Shown: piece after piece, positions 8,612 to 17,446 of the stretch
Layout of the letters: the number at the start of each line of letters is the position of its first letter
Position numbering within the stretch: the stretch's first letter is position 1
NCBI RefSeq assembly: GCF_051148895.1
Contig: NZ_CP154625.1
Location: 248,001-312,000 of the forward strand
Length of the DNA stretch: 64,000 nucleotides
DNA from: Terrisporobacter vanillatitrophus
Lineage (GTDB): Bacteria > Bacillota > Clostridia > Peptostreptococcales > Peptostreptococcaceae
Reading direction: 5' to 3'
Program-made: the position numbers and the translations under genes
The notes under the pieces: model-generated
The model's input: the letters and a program-made list of their open reading frames with translations, nothing else
What the model was told of the DNA's origin: nothing
Database searches by the model: none

Positions 8612-9988
8612 TTATTTAGCCACTTCCTTTCCTATACAATATTTAGTGTGTAATAAATGATGAGATACACTTCCTAAAGGCTCTTTTAAGAAGTCTTCAT
8701 ATATCTTAACTATTTCAGGATTTTCATGTGATTTTCTTAGTGGTAAGTTTTTGTCATGAACATAAGTAGCTTCAGTTCTATTTTTATAAGCTAATTCTCT
8801 ATATTCTTCAAGTAATAATTTAGGCTGACCACCACCACTTACGCATCCAACAGGACAAGTCATAACTTCTATAAAGTCTAAATTTAATTTACCTGCTTTT
8901 AAGTCTTCTAAAACAGGAACTACGTTTTTAAGACCTGTTACAATACCAACTTTTAATGTTAAATCTCCAACTTCTATTTCTGCAGTTCTAAAACCTTCTG
9001 AACCTCTAACAGCAGGTAAATCTATACTAGGTATTTTTTCTCCAGTTATAACTTCATAACCAGTACGAAGAGCAGCCTCCATAACACCGCCAGTAACACC
9101 AAATATAGTACCAGCGCCAGTGTATACTCCTAAAGGACTTTCAAACTCACTTTCTTCAAGTTTATCGAAGTCAATATTAGCATCTTTTATTAAGTAAGCC
9201 AATTCTCTAGTAGTTAAAACTACATCCACATCTCTATATCCACTAGATTCCATCTCAGGTCTATCACATTCAAATTTCTTACATGTACAAGGCATAATAG
9301 AAACACTATAAATATCTTTTGTCTCAATATTATTAACTTCTGCTCCATAAGTTTTGAAAACAGCACCAGCCATTTGTTGTGGTGATTTACAAGTAGATAG
9401 GTGGTCTGTTAACTCAGGATAATTATCTTCTAAAAATTTAACCCAAGCTGGACAACAAGATGTGAACATTGGCAAAGTGCCGCCAGTTGTAACTCTTTTA
9501 ATTAACTCATTTCCTTCTTCCATTATAGTTAAATCTGCTGCAAAGTTTGTATCGTAAACTTTATCAAACTTAAGAACTTTTAATGCGGCAGCCATTTTAC
9601 CTGGAGTTAGAGATCCTAATTCCATTCCAAAGTCTTCGCCAAGGGCAACTCTAACAGCAGGAGCACATTGAACCATAGTTATTTTATTAGGGTCTTTTAA
9701 AGCTTCTTTTACTCTATCCACATCACATACATTATTAGCAGCAAATAGAGGTTCATTAATTACATCAGGTAATTTTCTTTCCGATTTTTTATTTTCTATA
9801 AATTCTTCACCATGATCAATAATAGAGGCATAAGACTTACAAACCTGAACACATTGACCACAAACTACACAGCGATCTTCATTTATTTCTTGTGGTTTAC
9901 CAGCTTCTCCTTCAATTGCAAAGGCAGGACATACTTTTACACATTCTTGACATCCTGTACATAAATCTTTATCTATACTAACTATCAT
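8612..9988 (-). CDS. hydA: [FeFe] hydrogenase catalytic subunit of the formate-linked complex
   Basis: 458 residues. Two N-terminal [4Fe-4S] motifs (CTGCQECVKVC at 10-20, CVVCGQCVQVC at 40-50) lead to the H-cluster domain. Its three signatures are all present: L1 TSCCPAW, L2 MPCTCKKFE and L3 MTCPVGCVSGGGQP. It interconverts protons and electrons with H2. It lacks the long NuoG-like N-terminus of bifurcating hydrogenases and is flanked by two polyferredoxin genes and fdhF, matching the HydA2 subunit of hydrogen-dependent CO2 reductase. Maturases HydE, HydF and HydG are not in this window and must be elsewhere. RBS GGGGG lies upstream. Confidence 0.93.
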   Translation of the reverse strand: MIVSIDKDLCTGCQECVKVCPAFAIEGEAGKPQEINEDRCVVCGQCVQVCKSYASIIDHGEEFIENKKSERKLPDVINEPLFAANNVCDVDRVKEALKDPNKITMVQCAPAVRVALGEDFGMELGSLTPGKMAAALKVLKFDKVYDTNFAADLTIMEEGNELIKRVTTGGTLPMFTSCCPAWVKFLEDNYPELTDHLSTCKSPQQMAGAVFKTYGAEVNNIETKDIYSVSIMPCTCKKFECDRPEMESSGYRDVDVVLTTRELAYLIKDANIDFDKLEESEFESPLGVYTGAGTIFGVTGGVMEAALRTGYEVITGEKIPSIDLPAVRGSEGFRTAEIEVGDLTLKVGIVTGLKNVVPVLEDLKAGKLNLDFIEVMTCPVGCVSGGGQPKLLLEEYRELAYKNRTEATYVHDKNLPLRKSHENPEIVKIYEDFLKEPLGSVSHHLLHTKYCIGKEVAK

Positions 9989-10006
9989 ACTTTTATCCCC
10001 CTTATC

Positions 10007-10561
10007 CTATTTAGTAGCTGACAATAAATTTAAAGCAGCTTTTATGTTTTTCTCTTTTTTATCTTCAAGAGGAGTAACAAGTCTTAAAGCGTCATTAGGA
10101 CATGCATTTACGCAAGATATTTTGTCCTTATCTTTACATAAATCACATTTATAAGCTATTTTTTTGCTTTCATTTATTGCAATTTGTTCAACAGGTTTTT
10201 TATCTTTAAACTGAGTTAATAAGTCGATAGCTCCAAAAGGACAGGCTAGTAAACAAGTCTTACATCCTATACATTTATCATCATCAACAATTACCATACC
10301 ATCAATTCTTGAGATTGCCTTTACAGCGCAAGTATTTAAACAAGGAGCATCCTCACAATGTCTACATTGTATAGGCATACAAATATCTTCTTCTTTAACT
10401 AAGTAAAGTCTTGGAATTATAGGAATTTCTACAGTACCAACTGTATAGCTTATAGAGTTACTTTTTTGGTTATGAGTAGCGAAGCAAGCTACTTCACAAG
10501 CTCTACAACCAGTACATTTATTAGAGTCAGCAATTACAAATGAACCTAATTTATTTTTCAT
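10007..10561 (-). CDS. hydN2: Polyferredoxin electron-transfer subunit (HydN/HycB-like), proximal copy
   Basis: 184 residues, again with four [4Fe-4S] cysteine groups (CTGCRACEVAC, CRHCEDAPCLNTC, CIGCKTCLLAC, CDLCKDKDKISCVNAC). It is clearly paralogous to the distal copy but diverged outside the motifs, with a lysine-rich C-terminal tail (EDKKEKNIKAALNLL) that could be a helix. It lies between fdhF (62 bp gap) and hydA (18 bp gap). Likely role: direct electron acceptor or donor for FdhF. The gene symbol follows the clostridial hydN naming and is positional. Confidence 0.88.
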   Translation of the reverse strand: MKNKLGSFVIADSNKCTGCRACEVACFATHNQKSNSISYTVGTVEIPIIPRLYLVKEEDICMPIQCRHCEDAPCLNTCAVKAISRIDGMVIVDDDKCIGCKTCLLACPFGAIDLLTQFKDKKPVEQIAINESKKIAYKCDLCKDKDKISCVNACPNDALRLVTPLEDKKEKNIKAALNLLSATK

Positions 10562-10622
10562 ACTATTTCACCTTTCTTTAATATAATTAATTCATCAAAA
10601 ATTAGATTGAATGTCTCCTTGA

Positions 10623-12773
10623 TTAGATACTTTTAACACCCATTTTGATTCTTAAATCTTTATAAGCATTTTTAACGCATTCTTCGGCATAGTTTTGATC
10701 TTCTATTTTTTCTACTTTAACAGCACAGTACTTGTATTCTGGAGTTTTAGAAATAGGGTCAAGACTAGCTATTGTAAGTTCGTTACAAGCACCTACCCAC
10801 CATTGATAAGTCATATAAGTAGCTCCTTCTTGAACTCTATCTGTTACTAAAGCTCTTGTTAATACACTACCTCTTCTTGAGCTTACTCTGATTATTTCGT
10901 TATCTTCAATATCAAGCTTTTGTGCATCCTTATAATTGATTTGTAAATAACCAGGTTCATCCTCTAATTGAGACAGAGTTCTACAGTTACCAGACATTGT
11001 TCTAACAGAATAATGTCCAACTTCTCTGACAGTTGATAAACTGAAAGGATAATCATCATCTTCTATTTCATAAGGAGGTCTCCATTCAGTTGCAAATAAT
11101 TTACCTCTGCCATTATCAGTAGGAAAATTACCATCTTTGTGAAGGAACATAGATCCTTTATCTTCATCAGATTCACTTCTACATGGCCATTGAATACAAC
11201 CTAATTTGTCCATTTTTTCATAAGTTGCACCAAAGAAACTAGGAGTTAAACTTCTCATCTCATCCCAAATTTCTTTTGTGTTATTATATTGCATAGGATA
11301 TCCCATGGCAGTAGAGATTCTGCAAATTATATCCCAATCGGTTTTTACATCACCTTTAGGTTCAACAGCTTTTCTGATTCTTTGGAAACCTCTATCAGCG
11401 CAAGTATAAACACCATCATGCTCACCCCAAGATGTGGCAGGTAAAATAACGTCGGCATGAAGAGCAGTTTTGTTCATAAATATATCTTGTACAACAACAA
11501 ACTCACAAGCATCTAAAGTTTCTCTTACTTCAGAAGCGTCTGGGTCACTTTGAACTGGGTCTTCACCAAATATATAGTAAGCTTTTATTTTATTTTCTTC
11601 TAAAACAGCATGAGGAACTTCTGTTAATTTAACACCTACTTCAGATGGTAAAGTAACGCCCCAAGCTTTTTCAAATTTTGATCTAATTTCTGGGTTAGTA
11701 ACTTTTTGATAGCCTGGATATACATCTGGAAGGGCACCCATATCACAAGCACCTTGAACATTGTTTTGACCACGAACTGGTCCAATACCAACATTAGGTC
11801 TTCCTAAGTTGCCTGTAAGTAAAGCTAAAGATGCCAGACCTTTAACTACATCAACAGCTTGTGAGAATTGACAAACACCCATTCCATATAGGATCATAGA
11901 ATCTTTTGCTTTGGCATATTCCCTCATTGTTTGTCTTATGGTATCAGCTGGTATATTAGTGTATTTTTCTGCATATTCAGGAGTATAAGGTTCAACAATT
12001 TTTTTGTATTCTTCAAAATTGTCAGTATGATTTGCTACGAAGTCTTTATCATATAGATTTTCATTTATTAAAACATTACCAAAGGCATTTACTAAAATCA
12101 TATTAGTTCCACCTTTTAAAGCTAAATGTATGTCTGAAATTCTTGCAGTTTCTGTAACTCTAGGGTCAACTGCTATTATTTTAGCTCCTTTTTCTTTTGC
12201 TCTAACAATTCTTCTTGCAACTATAGGGTGAGAATCTGCACCATTATATCCAAATACAAGTAATAAACTTGCATCTTCAATTTCAGGTATAGAGTTGGAC
12301 ATTGCACCACTACCTAATGAGTAAGCCAAACCGGCTACAGATGGGGCATGTCAAACACGAGCACAATGGTCCACATTATTGGTACCTATTGCAGCTCTCA
12401 TGAATTTTTGCATAATATAGTTAGCTTCATTTCCTGGACCTCTGGCAGAACCAGTTCCCATTATTGAATCTGGACCATATTTTTCTTTGATTTCATTTAG
12501 TCTAGAAGCTGTATAAGAGATTGCTTCATCCCATTCAACTTCTTCTAAAGTACCATTTTTTCTGATTAAAGGTTTAGTAAGTCTTGGAGTTAAAATTTGC
12601 GGATCATTTAGGAAATCCCATCCATAATGACCTTTAAGGCATAATGTACCTTCATTTGTTCTTCCTTGGGCAGGTTTGCTTTTTATGATTTGATTTTTTT
12701 CTTCATCAACTACTAGATAAAACTGACATCCAGCGCCACAGTAAGGACAAGTGGTTAAAACTTCTTTTTCCAT
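10623..12773 (-). CDS. fdhF: Selenocysteine-containing formate dehydrogenase H (in-frame UGA)
   Basis: One gene of 717 codons (716 residues) interrupted in frame by TGA at 12351-12353, codon 141. The flanking residues read VDHCARV-(U)-HAPSVAGLA, the exact setting of selenocysteine in FDH-H enzymes, so the two open frames are one protein. It catalyses reversible formate oxidation / CO2 reduction at a Mo or W bis-pterin centre. N-terminal cluster ligands are in TTCPYCGAGCQFYL and LCLKG; further on are GTGSARGPGNEANY and RGQNNVQGACDMGALP. The C-terminal pterin-binding domain is intact and the length matches single-subunit FdhF. Start ATG follows AGGGGGA. It heads the HDCR-type operon. Translation needs SelB, SelC and SelA/SelD from elsewhere. 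Confidence 0.95.
12321..12353 (-). promoter_or_regulatory. Bacterial SECIS hairpin directing selenocysteine at the fdhF UGA
   Basis: Twelve nucleotides after the UGA the mRNA can fold GUAGCC with GGCUUAC (one bulged U) around the loop GGUUU. The E. coli fdhF SECIS has the same plan, with a GGUCU loop and a bulged U recognised by SelB. The correspondence in position and loop is seen directly; SelB binding is inferred. Confidence 0.75.
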
Positions 12774-13306
12774 GAGTTTATCCCCCTTATTTTAAAATAC
12801 TTTACTGATAAATATAATATTTGCTCAATATTAAGAATGATATTGAGCAAATGAGTAAGCTTAAATATTAAATAAAATGATGATGAAGACTTCTTATTAT
12901 TAAAAATTGAATTAAAAATTATTGGTCAGTTAGTCTTAAGTATAAAAATGTTAAAATATACTAATTTTATTATATCATTTCTTATTTTCATATTCAACTT
13001 GAGTTAAAATATAATGATTTTATATTTATATAATTAAGTTACTTCATAATTTACATTTTTATGAAATTAAAATACATATATAATAGATAATTAACACATT
13101 TATATAGGTCTTAGGATTTGAGAAATTTTCATTAAATATTATAAAAATATGTGGTAAAATCATTTTATGATTAAAATTTATCCTTTTTTGAGTAAAAGCA
13201 TATACTAAAAGTAAGGATGAAATGTATAATTTGAAAGTATGAAAAATATTTACAATATAAATTTGAGTATTAATTAATAAAGCGAATGATCTGGGAGGAA
13301 AATATA
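12774..13306. promoter_or_regulatory. Divergent fdhF / murB intergenic region
   Basis: About 530 bp of AT-rich sequence with no credible gene. It should hold the promoter of the fdhF operon (minus strand) and of murB (plus strand; a TATAAT at 13225-13230 is a candidate -10 with weak -35). The main structure is a perfect 13-bp inverted repeat near the fdhF side, listed separately. A smaller hairpin (AATCATTTTATGATT) lies near 13157. Confidence 0.5.
12819..12852. repeat. 13-bp perfect inverted repeat upstream of fdhF
   Basis: ATTTGCTCAATAT (12819-12831) and its exact complement (12840-12852) are separated by 8 bp, giving half-site centres 21 bp apart, two helical turns. It lies about 46-80 bp upstream of the fdhF ATG. 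No T-run follows, so an operator for a dimeric regulator or a leader hairpin is more likely than a terminator. Confidence 0.65.
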
Positions 13307-14221
13307 ATGAACAAGGAATTTATATATAAGCAATTATTAAATATATTAGAGGAAGAAAGTATCAAAGTTGATGAACCAATGAAAAAACATATATCTTTTA
13401 GAGTTGGTGGTCCAGCAGATTTTTTGCTGAAACCTAAAACTGAGGACGAATTAAGTAAAGTGATAAAATTTGCAAAGGAAGAAAACATACCTTTTATAGT
13501 TATAGGTAATGGTTCAAATCTTCTTGTAAAAGATGGTGGGATAAGAGGAATAGTTATAGAATTATCAGATAACTTCAATAATTATGAAGTAGAAGGAAAT
13601 ATAATAAAAGCACAAAGTGGGGCTTTATTATCTATACTAGGTAGAAATGCTCTTAAAAGTTCTTTAACAGGATTTGAATTTGCAGCTGGAATACCAGGAA
13701 CTTTAGGTGGAGCATTAGCCATGAATGCAGGAGCTTATGGTGGAGAAATGAAACAGATTGTAAAAGCTGTAAGACTTATGGATAGAGAAGGTAATATATT
13801 TGAACTATCTAATGAAGAAATGAAATTTGAGTATAGAAAAAGCATATTAACAACTAAAGACTATATAGTTTTATCTGCTGTAATAGAATTACAACCAGGT
13901 AATGCTGAAGAAATAAAAGAAACTATGTCAGACTATGCAAATAGAAGATCAACTAAACAACCTCTAAACTTCCCAAGTGCAGGAAGTACATTTAAAAGAC
14001 CAGAAGGATATTTTGCAGCAAAGTTAATTGATGACTGTGGACTTAGAGGACTTAGCTTAAGAGGAGCACAAGTTTCAGATAAACATTGTGGTTTTGTTAT
14101 AAATCCTGGAGAAGCTAATGCAAAAGATATATTGGACTTAATGTTTATAGTTAAAAGCACAGTAAATGCAAAATTTGGTATAATGTTAGAGGAAGAAGTT
14201 AAGATTCTAGGAGAGGATTAA
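13307..14221 (+). CDS. murB: UDP-N-acetylenolpyruvoylglucosamine reductase MurB
   Basis: FAD- and NADPH-dependent enzyme that reduces enolpyruvyl-UDP-GlcNAc to UDP-MurNAc in peptidoglycan synthesis. The 304-residue protein shows the FAD-binding blocks SFRVGGPADFLLKP, VIGNGSNLLVKDGGIRG and GIPGTLGGALAMNAGAYGGEM, then YRKSIL, NFPSAGSTFKRPEG, AAKLIDDCGLRG and HCGFVIN. The Ser of SAGSTF and the final Glu (EEEVKILG) correspond to catalytic residues in the family. The layout is the shorter type II form. GGGAGGA lies 7-8 bp before the ATG at 13307; an upstream ATG (13286) lies before that ribosome site. Confidence 0.95.
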   Translation: MNKEFIYKQLLNILEEESIKVDEPMKKHISFRVGGPADFLLKPKTEDELSKVIKFAKEENIPFIVIGNGSNLLVKDGGIRGIVIELSDNFNNYEVEGNIIKAQSGALLSILGRNALKSSLTGFEFAAGIPGTLGGALAMNAGAYGGEMKQIVKAVRLMDREGNIFELSNEEMKFEYRKSILTTKDYIVLSAVIELQPGNAEEIKETMSDYANRRSTKQPLNFPSAGSTFKRPEGYFAAKLIDDCGLRGLSLRGAQVSDKHCGFVINPGEANAKDILDLMFIVKSTVNAKFGIMLEEEVKILGED

Positions 14222-14224
14222 TAA

Positions 14225-14941
14225 ATGAAAATTCTAGCTGATTATCATACACATACCATATACAGTCATGGTAAAGGAACAATAGAAGACAATGTGAAAG
14301 TAGCTATTTTAAAAGGTATTGAGACTATTGGAATATCGGATCATAGCTATAATCACTTAACCTATGGTATTAAGAAGAATGATATATTTAAAATGAGGGA
14401 AGAAATAGATTTTCTCAATGAAAAATATAAAAACCAGATAAAAATTCTATTGGGAGTGGAAAGTAATATATTAGATGATAAAGGAAATATTGATTATGAT
14501 GATAAAATAGGAAAAGTTTTAGATTATGTTATGGCTGGGTACCATTTTGGATCAAAGCCTACAAATTTAAAAGGTCTACTTAATCATGCTAATAATTATA
14601 TATTTAAAACAAATAAGTCAAAAGAGTACAATACTTTAGCAACAATCAATGCTATGAAAAATAATGATATATTTGTTATTACTCATCCTGGAGATAAGGG
14701 TGATGTATATATAGAAGAAATTGCAAAAGTTGCAAAAGAAACAAATACTAGGTTAGAAATAAATAGTAGTCATAAGTTTTTAAATGCAGAGCAATTAAAA
14801 AAAATTGAGCATATAGAAAATACTTTTATAGTAGGATCTGATGCTCATATTCCACAAAATGTTGGTAACTTTGACTTGGCATTAAACACTATTAAAGAGG
14901 CAAAGATTGGTTTATCGCTGATAGAAAATATTAAATTTTAA
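14225..14941 (+). CDS. PHP-domain phosphoesterase
   Basis: 238-residue cytoplasmic metal-dependent phosphoesterase of the PHP superfamily (histidinol-phosphatase / YcdX-like). Metal-ligand blocks are visible in order: DYHTHTIYSHGKG, GISDHSYNH, LLGVESNI, THPGDKG, EINSSH and GSDAHIP. It starts 3 bp after murB and precedes rapZ by 18 bp, so it is cotranscribed with cell-envelope and regulatory genes. The substrate is unknown; no polymerase or other domain is attached. Confidence 0.85.
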   Translation: MKILADYHTHTIYSHGKGTIEDNVKVAILKGIETIGISDHSYNHLTYGIKKNDIFKMREEIDFLNEKYKNQIKILLGVESNILDDKGNIDYDDKIGKVLDYVMAGYHFGSKPTNLKGLLNHANNYIFKTNKSKEYNTLATINAMKNNDIFVITHPGDKGDVYIEEIAKVAKETNTRLEINSSHKFLNAEQLKKIEHIENTFIVGSDAHIPQNVGNFDLALNTIKEAKIGLSLIENIKF

Positions 14942-14959
14942 TAAAAAGGGAGTTTATAA

Positions 14960-15817
14960 ATGAAGTTTATAATAGTTACTGGACTTTCTGGCTCTGGAAA
15001 AAGTGAAGCAATGAGAGCTCTAGAAGATATGGGATTTTATTGTGTAGATAATTTACCACCTGCTTTAATTCCTAAGTTTGCTGAATTATGTTATCAATCT
15101 AACTCAACTATAGATAAGGTAGCATTAGGAATAGATGTAAGAGGAAGAAAGTTTTTTGAAGCGTTACATGAAAGTTTAAATACTTTAAGAAAAGATAAAT
15201 ATCCTTTTGAAGTACTATATCTAGATTGTGCTGATGATATTTTATTAAAAAGATATAAAATGACTAGAAGAAATCATCCTCTAGCAATTAACAGACAGAT
15301 ACCAGAAGGCATAAAGATGGAAAGAACAATTCTAGAGCCATTAAAAGAAATTGCTGATTGTATAATAGATACATCTAATATGAAACCTAAAGATCTTAAA
15401 GAAGAAATAAGTAAAATCTATTCAAATGGAGAGGTTAATAATAATTTAACTATATCTGTAGTTTCATTTGGATTTAAACATGGAATACCTTCAGATTCGG
15501 ACTTAGTTTTTGATGTGAGATTTTTACCAAATCCTTATTATATTGATGAATTAAGAAGTAAAACAGGTGAAGAACAAGATGTTAGAGATTATGTTATGAA
15601 CTCTGATATAAGTCATCAATTTTATGAAAAACTATTAGACATGATTAACTTTTTAGTTCCTCAATATATAGAAGAGGGAAAGCATCATTTAGTTATAAGT
15701 ATAGGATGTACTGGTGGAAGACATAGATCAGTAACAATATCTAACTTAATAAGTGATGAACTAATGAAACAGGGATACAGAGTAGTTAAGAAGCATAGAG
15801 ATTTTATGCTAAGATAG
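14960..15817 (+). CDS. rapZ: RNase adapter / nucleotide-binding protein RapZ (YvcJ)
   Basis: 285 residues. The N-terminal P-loop GLSGSGKSEA (about residues 8-17) and DCADDILLKRYKMTRRNHPL belong to the kinase-like domain; the C-terminal domain has VSFGFKHGIP, DVRFLPNPYY and IGCTGGRHRSVTI. In E. coli RapZ senses glucosamine-6-phosphate and guides RNase E; the Bacillus homologue YvcJ hydrolyses nucleotides and affects competence. It lies 12 bp before yvcK in the conserved rapZ-yvcK-whiA cluster. The role here is inferred from the family. Confidence 0.94.
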   Translation: MKFIIVTGLSGSGKSEAMRALEDMGFYCVDNLPPALIPKFAELCYQSNSTIDKVALGIDVRGRKFFEALHESLNTLRKDKYPFEVLYLDCADDILLKRYKMTRRNHPLAINRQIPEGIKMERTILEPLKEIADCIIDTSNMKPKDLKEEISKIYSNGEVNNNLTISVVSFGFKHGIPSDSDLVFDVRFLPNPYYIDELRSKTGEEQDVRDYVMNSDISHQFYEKLLDMINFLVPQYIEEGKHHLVISIGCTGGRHRSVTISNLISDELMKQGYRVVKKHRDFMLR

Positions 15818-15829
15818 GCGGAGGCAGCT

Positions 15830-16939
15830 ATGAAATATTTGGCTTATATTATAGATATTTTAGGCATGGTAACCTTAGTTACAGGGATAGCTTTTTTTAT
15901 AAAAGCAAAAAAACAAGTAAAAAAAGATAATACAAAAAAGACTATAGAAGTTGATAAGGCAAATGTAGTAGTTATTGGTGGAGGAACAGGTCAATCAATT
16001 TTTTTAAGAGGACTTAAAAAAATTACACCTAATATTACAGCAGTTGTGACTGTTGCAGATGATGGCGGAGGATCTGGAGTTTTAAGATGTGATTTAGGAA
16101 TGTTACCACCAGGAGATATTAGAAACTGTTTACTAGCTCTAGCTAATACTGAACCTACCATGCAAGAAGTAATGCAATATAGATTTGAAGAAGGTGGTCT
16201 AAAAGGTCAGAGCTTTGGAAATCTTTTTTTAGCAGCTATGAATGGATTATATGGAAATTTTGAAACAGCCGTTTATAAACTAAGTGAGATTTTTAATATA
16301 ACAGGTAGGGTTTTACCAGTTACATTAGAAAGTATAGACTTAATTGCTAAATTAAATAATGGAAATGTAATAAAAGGGGAATCTAAAATTCCTAGGGAAG
16401 TAAGAAAGCAAAAAAGCAAAATCGAAGAAGTATACTTGGAGCCTAAAGATGCGAAGCCTTTAAATGATGTGATTAATTCCATTTATGAAGCTGATTACAT
16501 TATAATGGGCCCAGGAAGTTTATATACTAGTATAATACCAAATTTATTAGTAGAAGGTGTTGTTGAAGCTATAAAAGGAAGTAAGGCTACAAAAATATAT
16601 ATTCCTAATGTAATGACTCAACCAGGAGAAACTGATGAATATAATGTATTAGACCACGTTAAAGCTATAAACAAACATACAAAAGAGAACTTGATTGATT
16701 ATGTTATAGCCAATGATGAAATAATACCTGATAATCAATTTAAAAAATATAAGAAAGATGGAGCTAATCAAGTATTATTAGATAAGGAACAAAGGATCGC
16801 ATTAAAGAATATGGGGATTAAAATAGTCGAAGGAGATTTAATAGAAATTAAAAATGACTATATTAGACATCACGCAGATTCTATATGTGAAGTAATTAAT
16901 GATTTGGCACTAGGTCATGATTATGACAGGGCAAGGTAA
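15830..16939 (+). CDS. yvcK: Gluconeogenesis factor YvcK (CofD-like, membrane-anchored)
   Basis: 369 residues. A hydrophobic N-terminal helix (YIIDILGMVTLVTGIAFFI) precedes the CofD-like Rossmann domain (VVIGGGTGQSIFLRGLKK, TVADDGGGSGVLR, GMLPPGDIRNCLLALA, GNLFLAA, IIMGPGSLYTSIIPNLL, NVMTQPGETDEY). YvcK binds UDP-sugars and supports cell-wall synthesis on gluconeogenic carbon in Bacillus and Listeria. The anchor helix is an addition relative to the cytoplasmic form. It is in the rapZ-whiA operon. Confidence 0.93.
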   Translation: MKYLAYIIDILGMVTLVTGIAFFIKAKKQVKKDNTKKTIEVDKANVVVIGGGTGQSIFLRGLKKITPNITAVVTVADDGGGSGVLRCDLGMLPPGDIRNCLLALANTEPTMQEVMQYRFEEGGLKGQSFGNLFLAAMNGLYGNFETAVYKLSEIFNITGRVLPVTLESIDLIAKLNNGNVIKGESKIPREVRKQKSKIEEVYLEPKDAKPLNDVINSIYEADYIIMGPGSLYTSIIPNLLVEGVVEAIKGSKATKIYIPNVMTQPGETDEYNVLDHVKAINKHTKENLIDYVIANDEIIPDNQFKKYKKDGANQVLLDKEQRIALKNMGIKIVEGDLIEIKNDYIRHHADSICEVINDLALGHDYDRAR

Positions 16940-16941
16940 AA

Positions 16942-16972
16942 AAGGATTTTAGATTTTTATGTAGAAATCCTT
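16942..16972 (+). terminator. Weak hairpin after yvcK
   Basis: AAGGATTT pairs with AAATCCTT across a 15-nt loop, but only a few T residues follow. It may reduce, not stop, read-through into the Nudix gene. Confidence 0.35.
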
Positions 16973-17004
16973 ATTATTATGTTAGTTTTAAGGAGTGAAC
17001 ATCT

Positions 17005-17430
17005 ATGAGAGAAGAAATTAGTGCCGGTGGGGTGGTGTTATTTGGAAATGCTATTCTTCTACTGAGGAAATTTAACGGTGATTGGGTATTGCCAAAAGGA
17101 AAAGTAGAAGAAGGCGAAAATAACGAAGAAGCTGCATTAAGAGAAGTGTCGGAGGAAACAGGAGTAAAAGCCGAAACCTTAAAATATCTTGGAGAAATAC
17201 ACTATACTTTCAAAGAAAATTGGGACGAAAACAGAGCTGTTCATAAAACTGTATTTTGGTATTTGATGCAGTCAAAGAATATGGACACAGTACCACAAAA
17301 AGAAGAAGGATTTGTGGATGCTAAGTTTATTCATATAGATCGAGTTGTTGATTTGGCGAGATATGATGATGAGAAGGAAATTATAAAGGTGGCTTTAAAA
17401 GAAATAAAAAAAAGATTAAAAAAGAGCTAG
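17005..17430 (+). CDS. Nudix hydrolase
   Basis: 141 residues with a full Nudix box: GKVEEGENNEEAALREVSEE followed by TG (GX5EX7REUXEEXGU). Such enzymes hydrolyse nucleoside diphosphates linked to another group, but the substrate cannot be read here. The N-terminal EISAGGVVLFGNAILLLRKF is the usual strand region of MutT/Ap4A-hydrolase-like members. It is inserted between yvcK and whiA, which are neighbours in many Firmicutes, and ends 16 bp before whiA, so it is probably part of the same operon. Confidence 0.88.
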   Translation: MREEISAGGVVLFGNAILLLRKFNGDWVLPKGKVEEGENNEEAALREVSEETGVKAETLKYLGEIHYTFKENWDENRAVHKTVFWYLMQSKNMDTVPQKEEGFVDAKFIHIDRVVDLARYDDEKEIIKVALKEIKKRLKKS

Positions 17431-17446
17431 AATATAGGTGGTATGT

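Noticed and set aside
10623..12773. Two separate formate dehydrogenase genes (140 and 568 residues)
   Set aside because: They are one frame divided by a TGA in the canonical selenocysteine context, followed by a SECIS-like hairpin.
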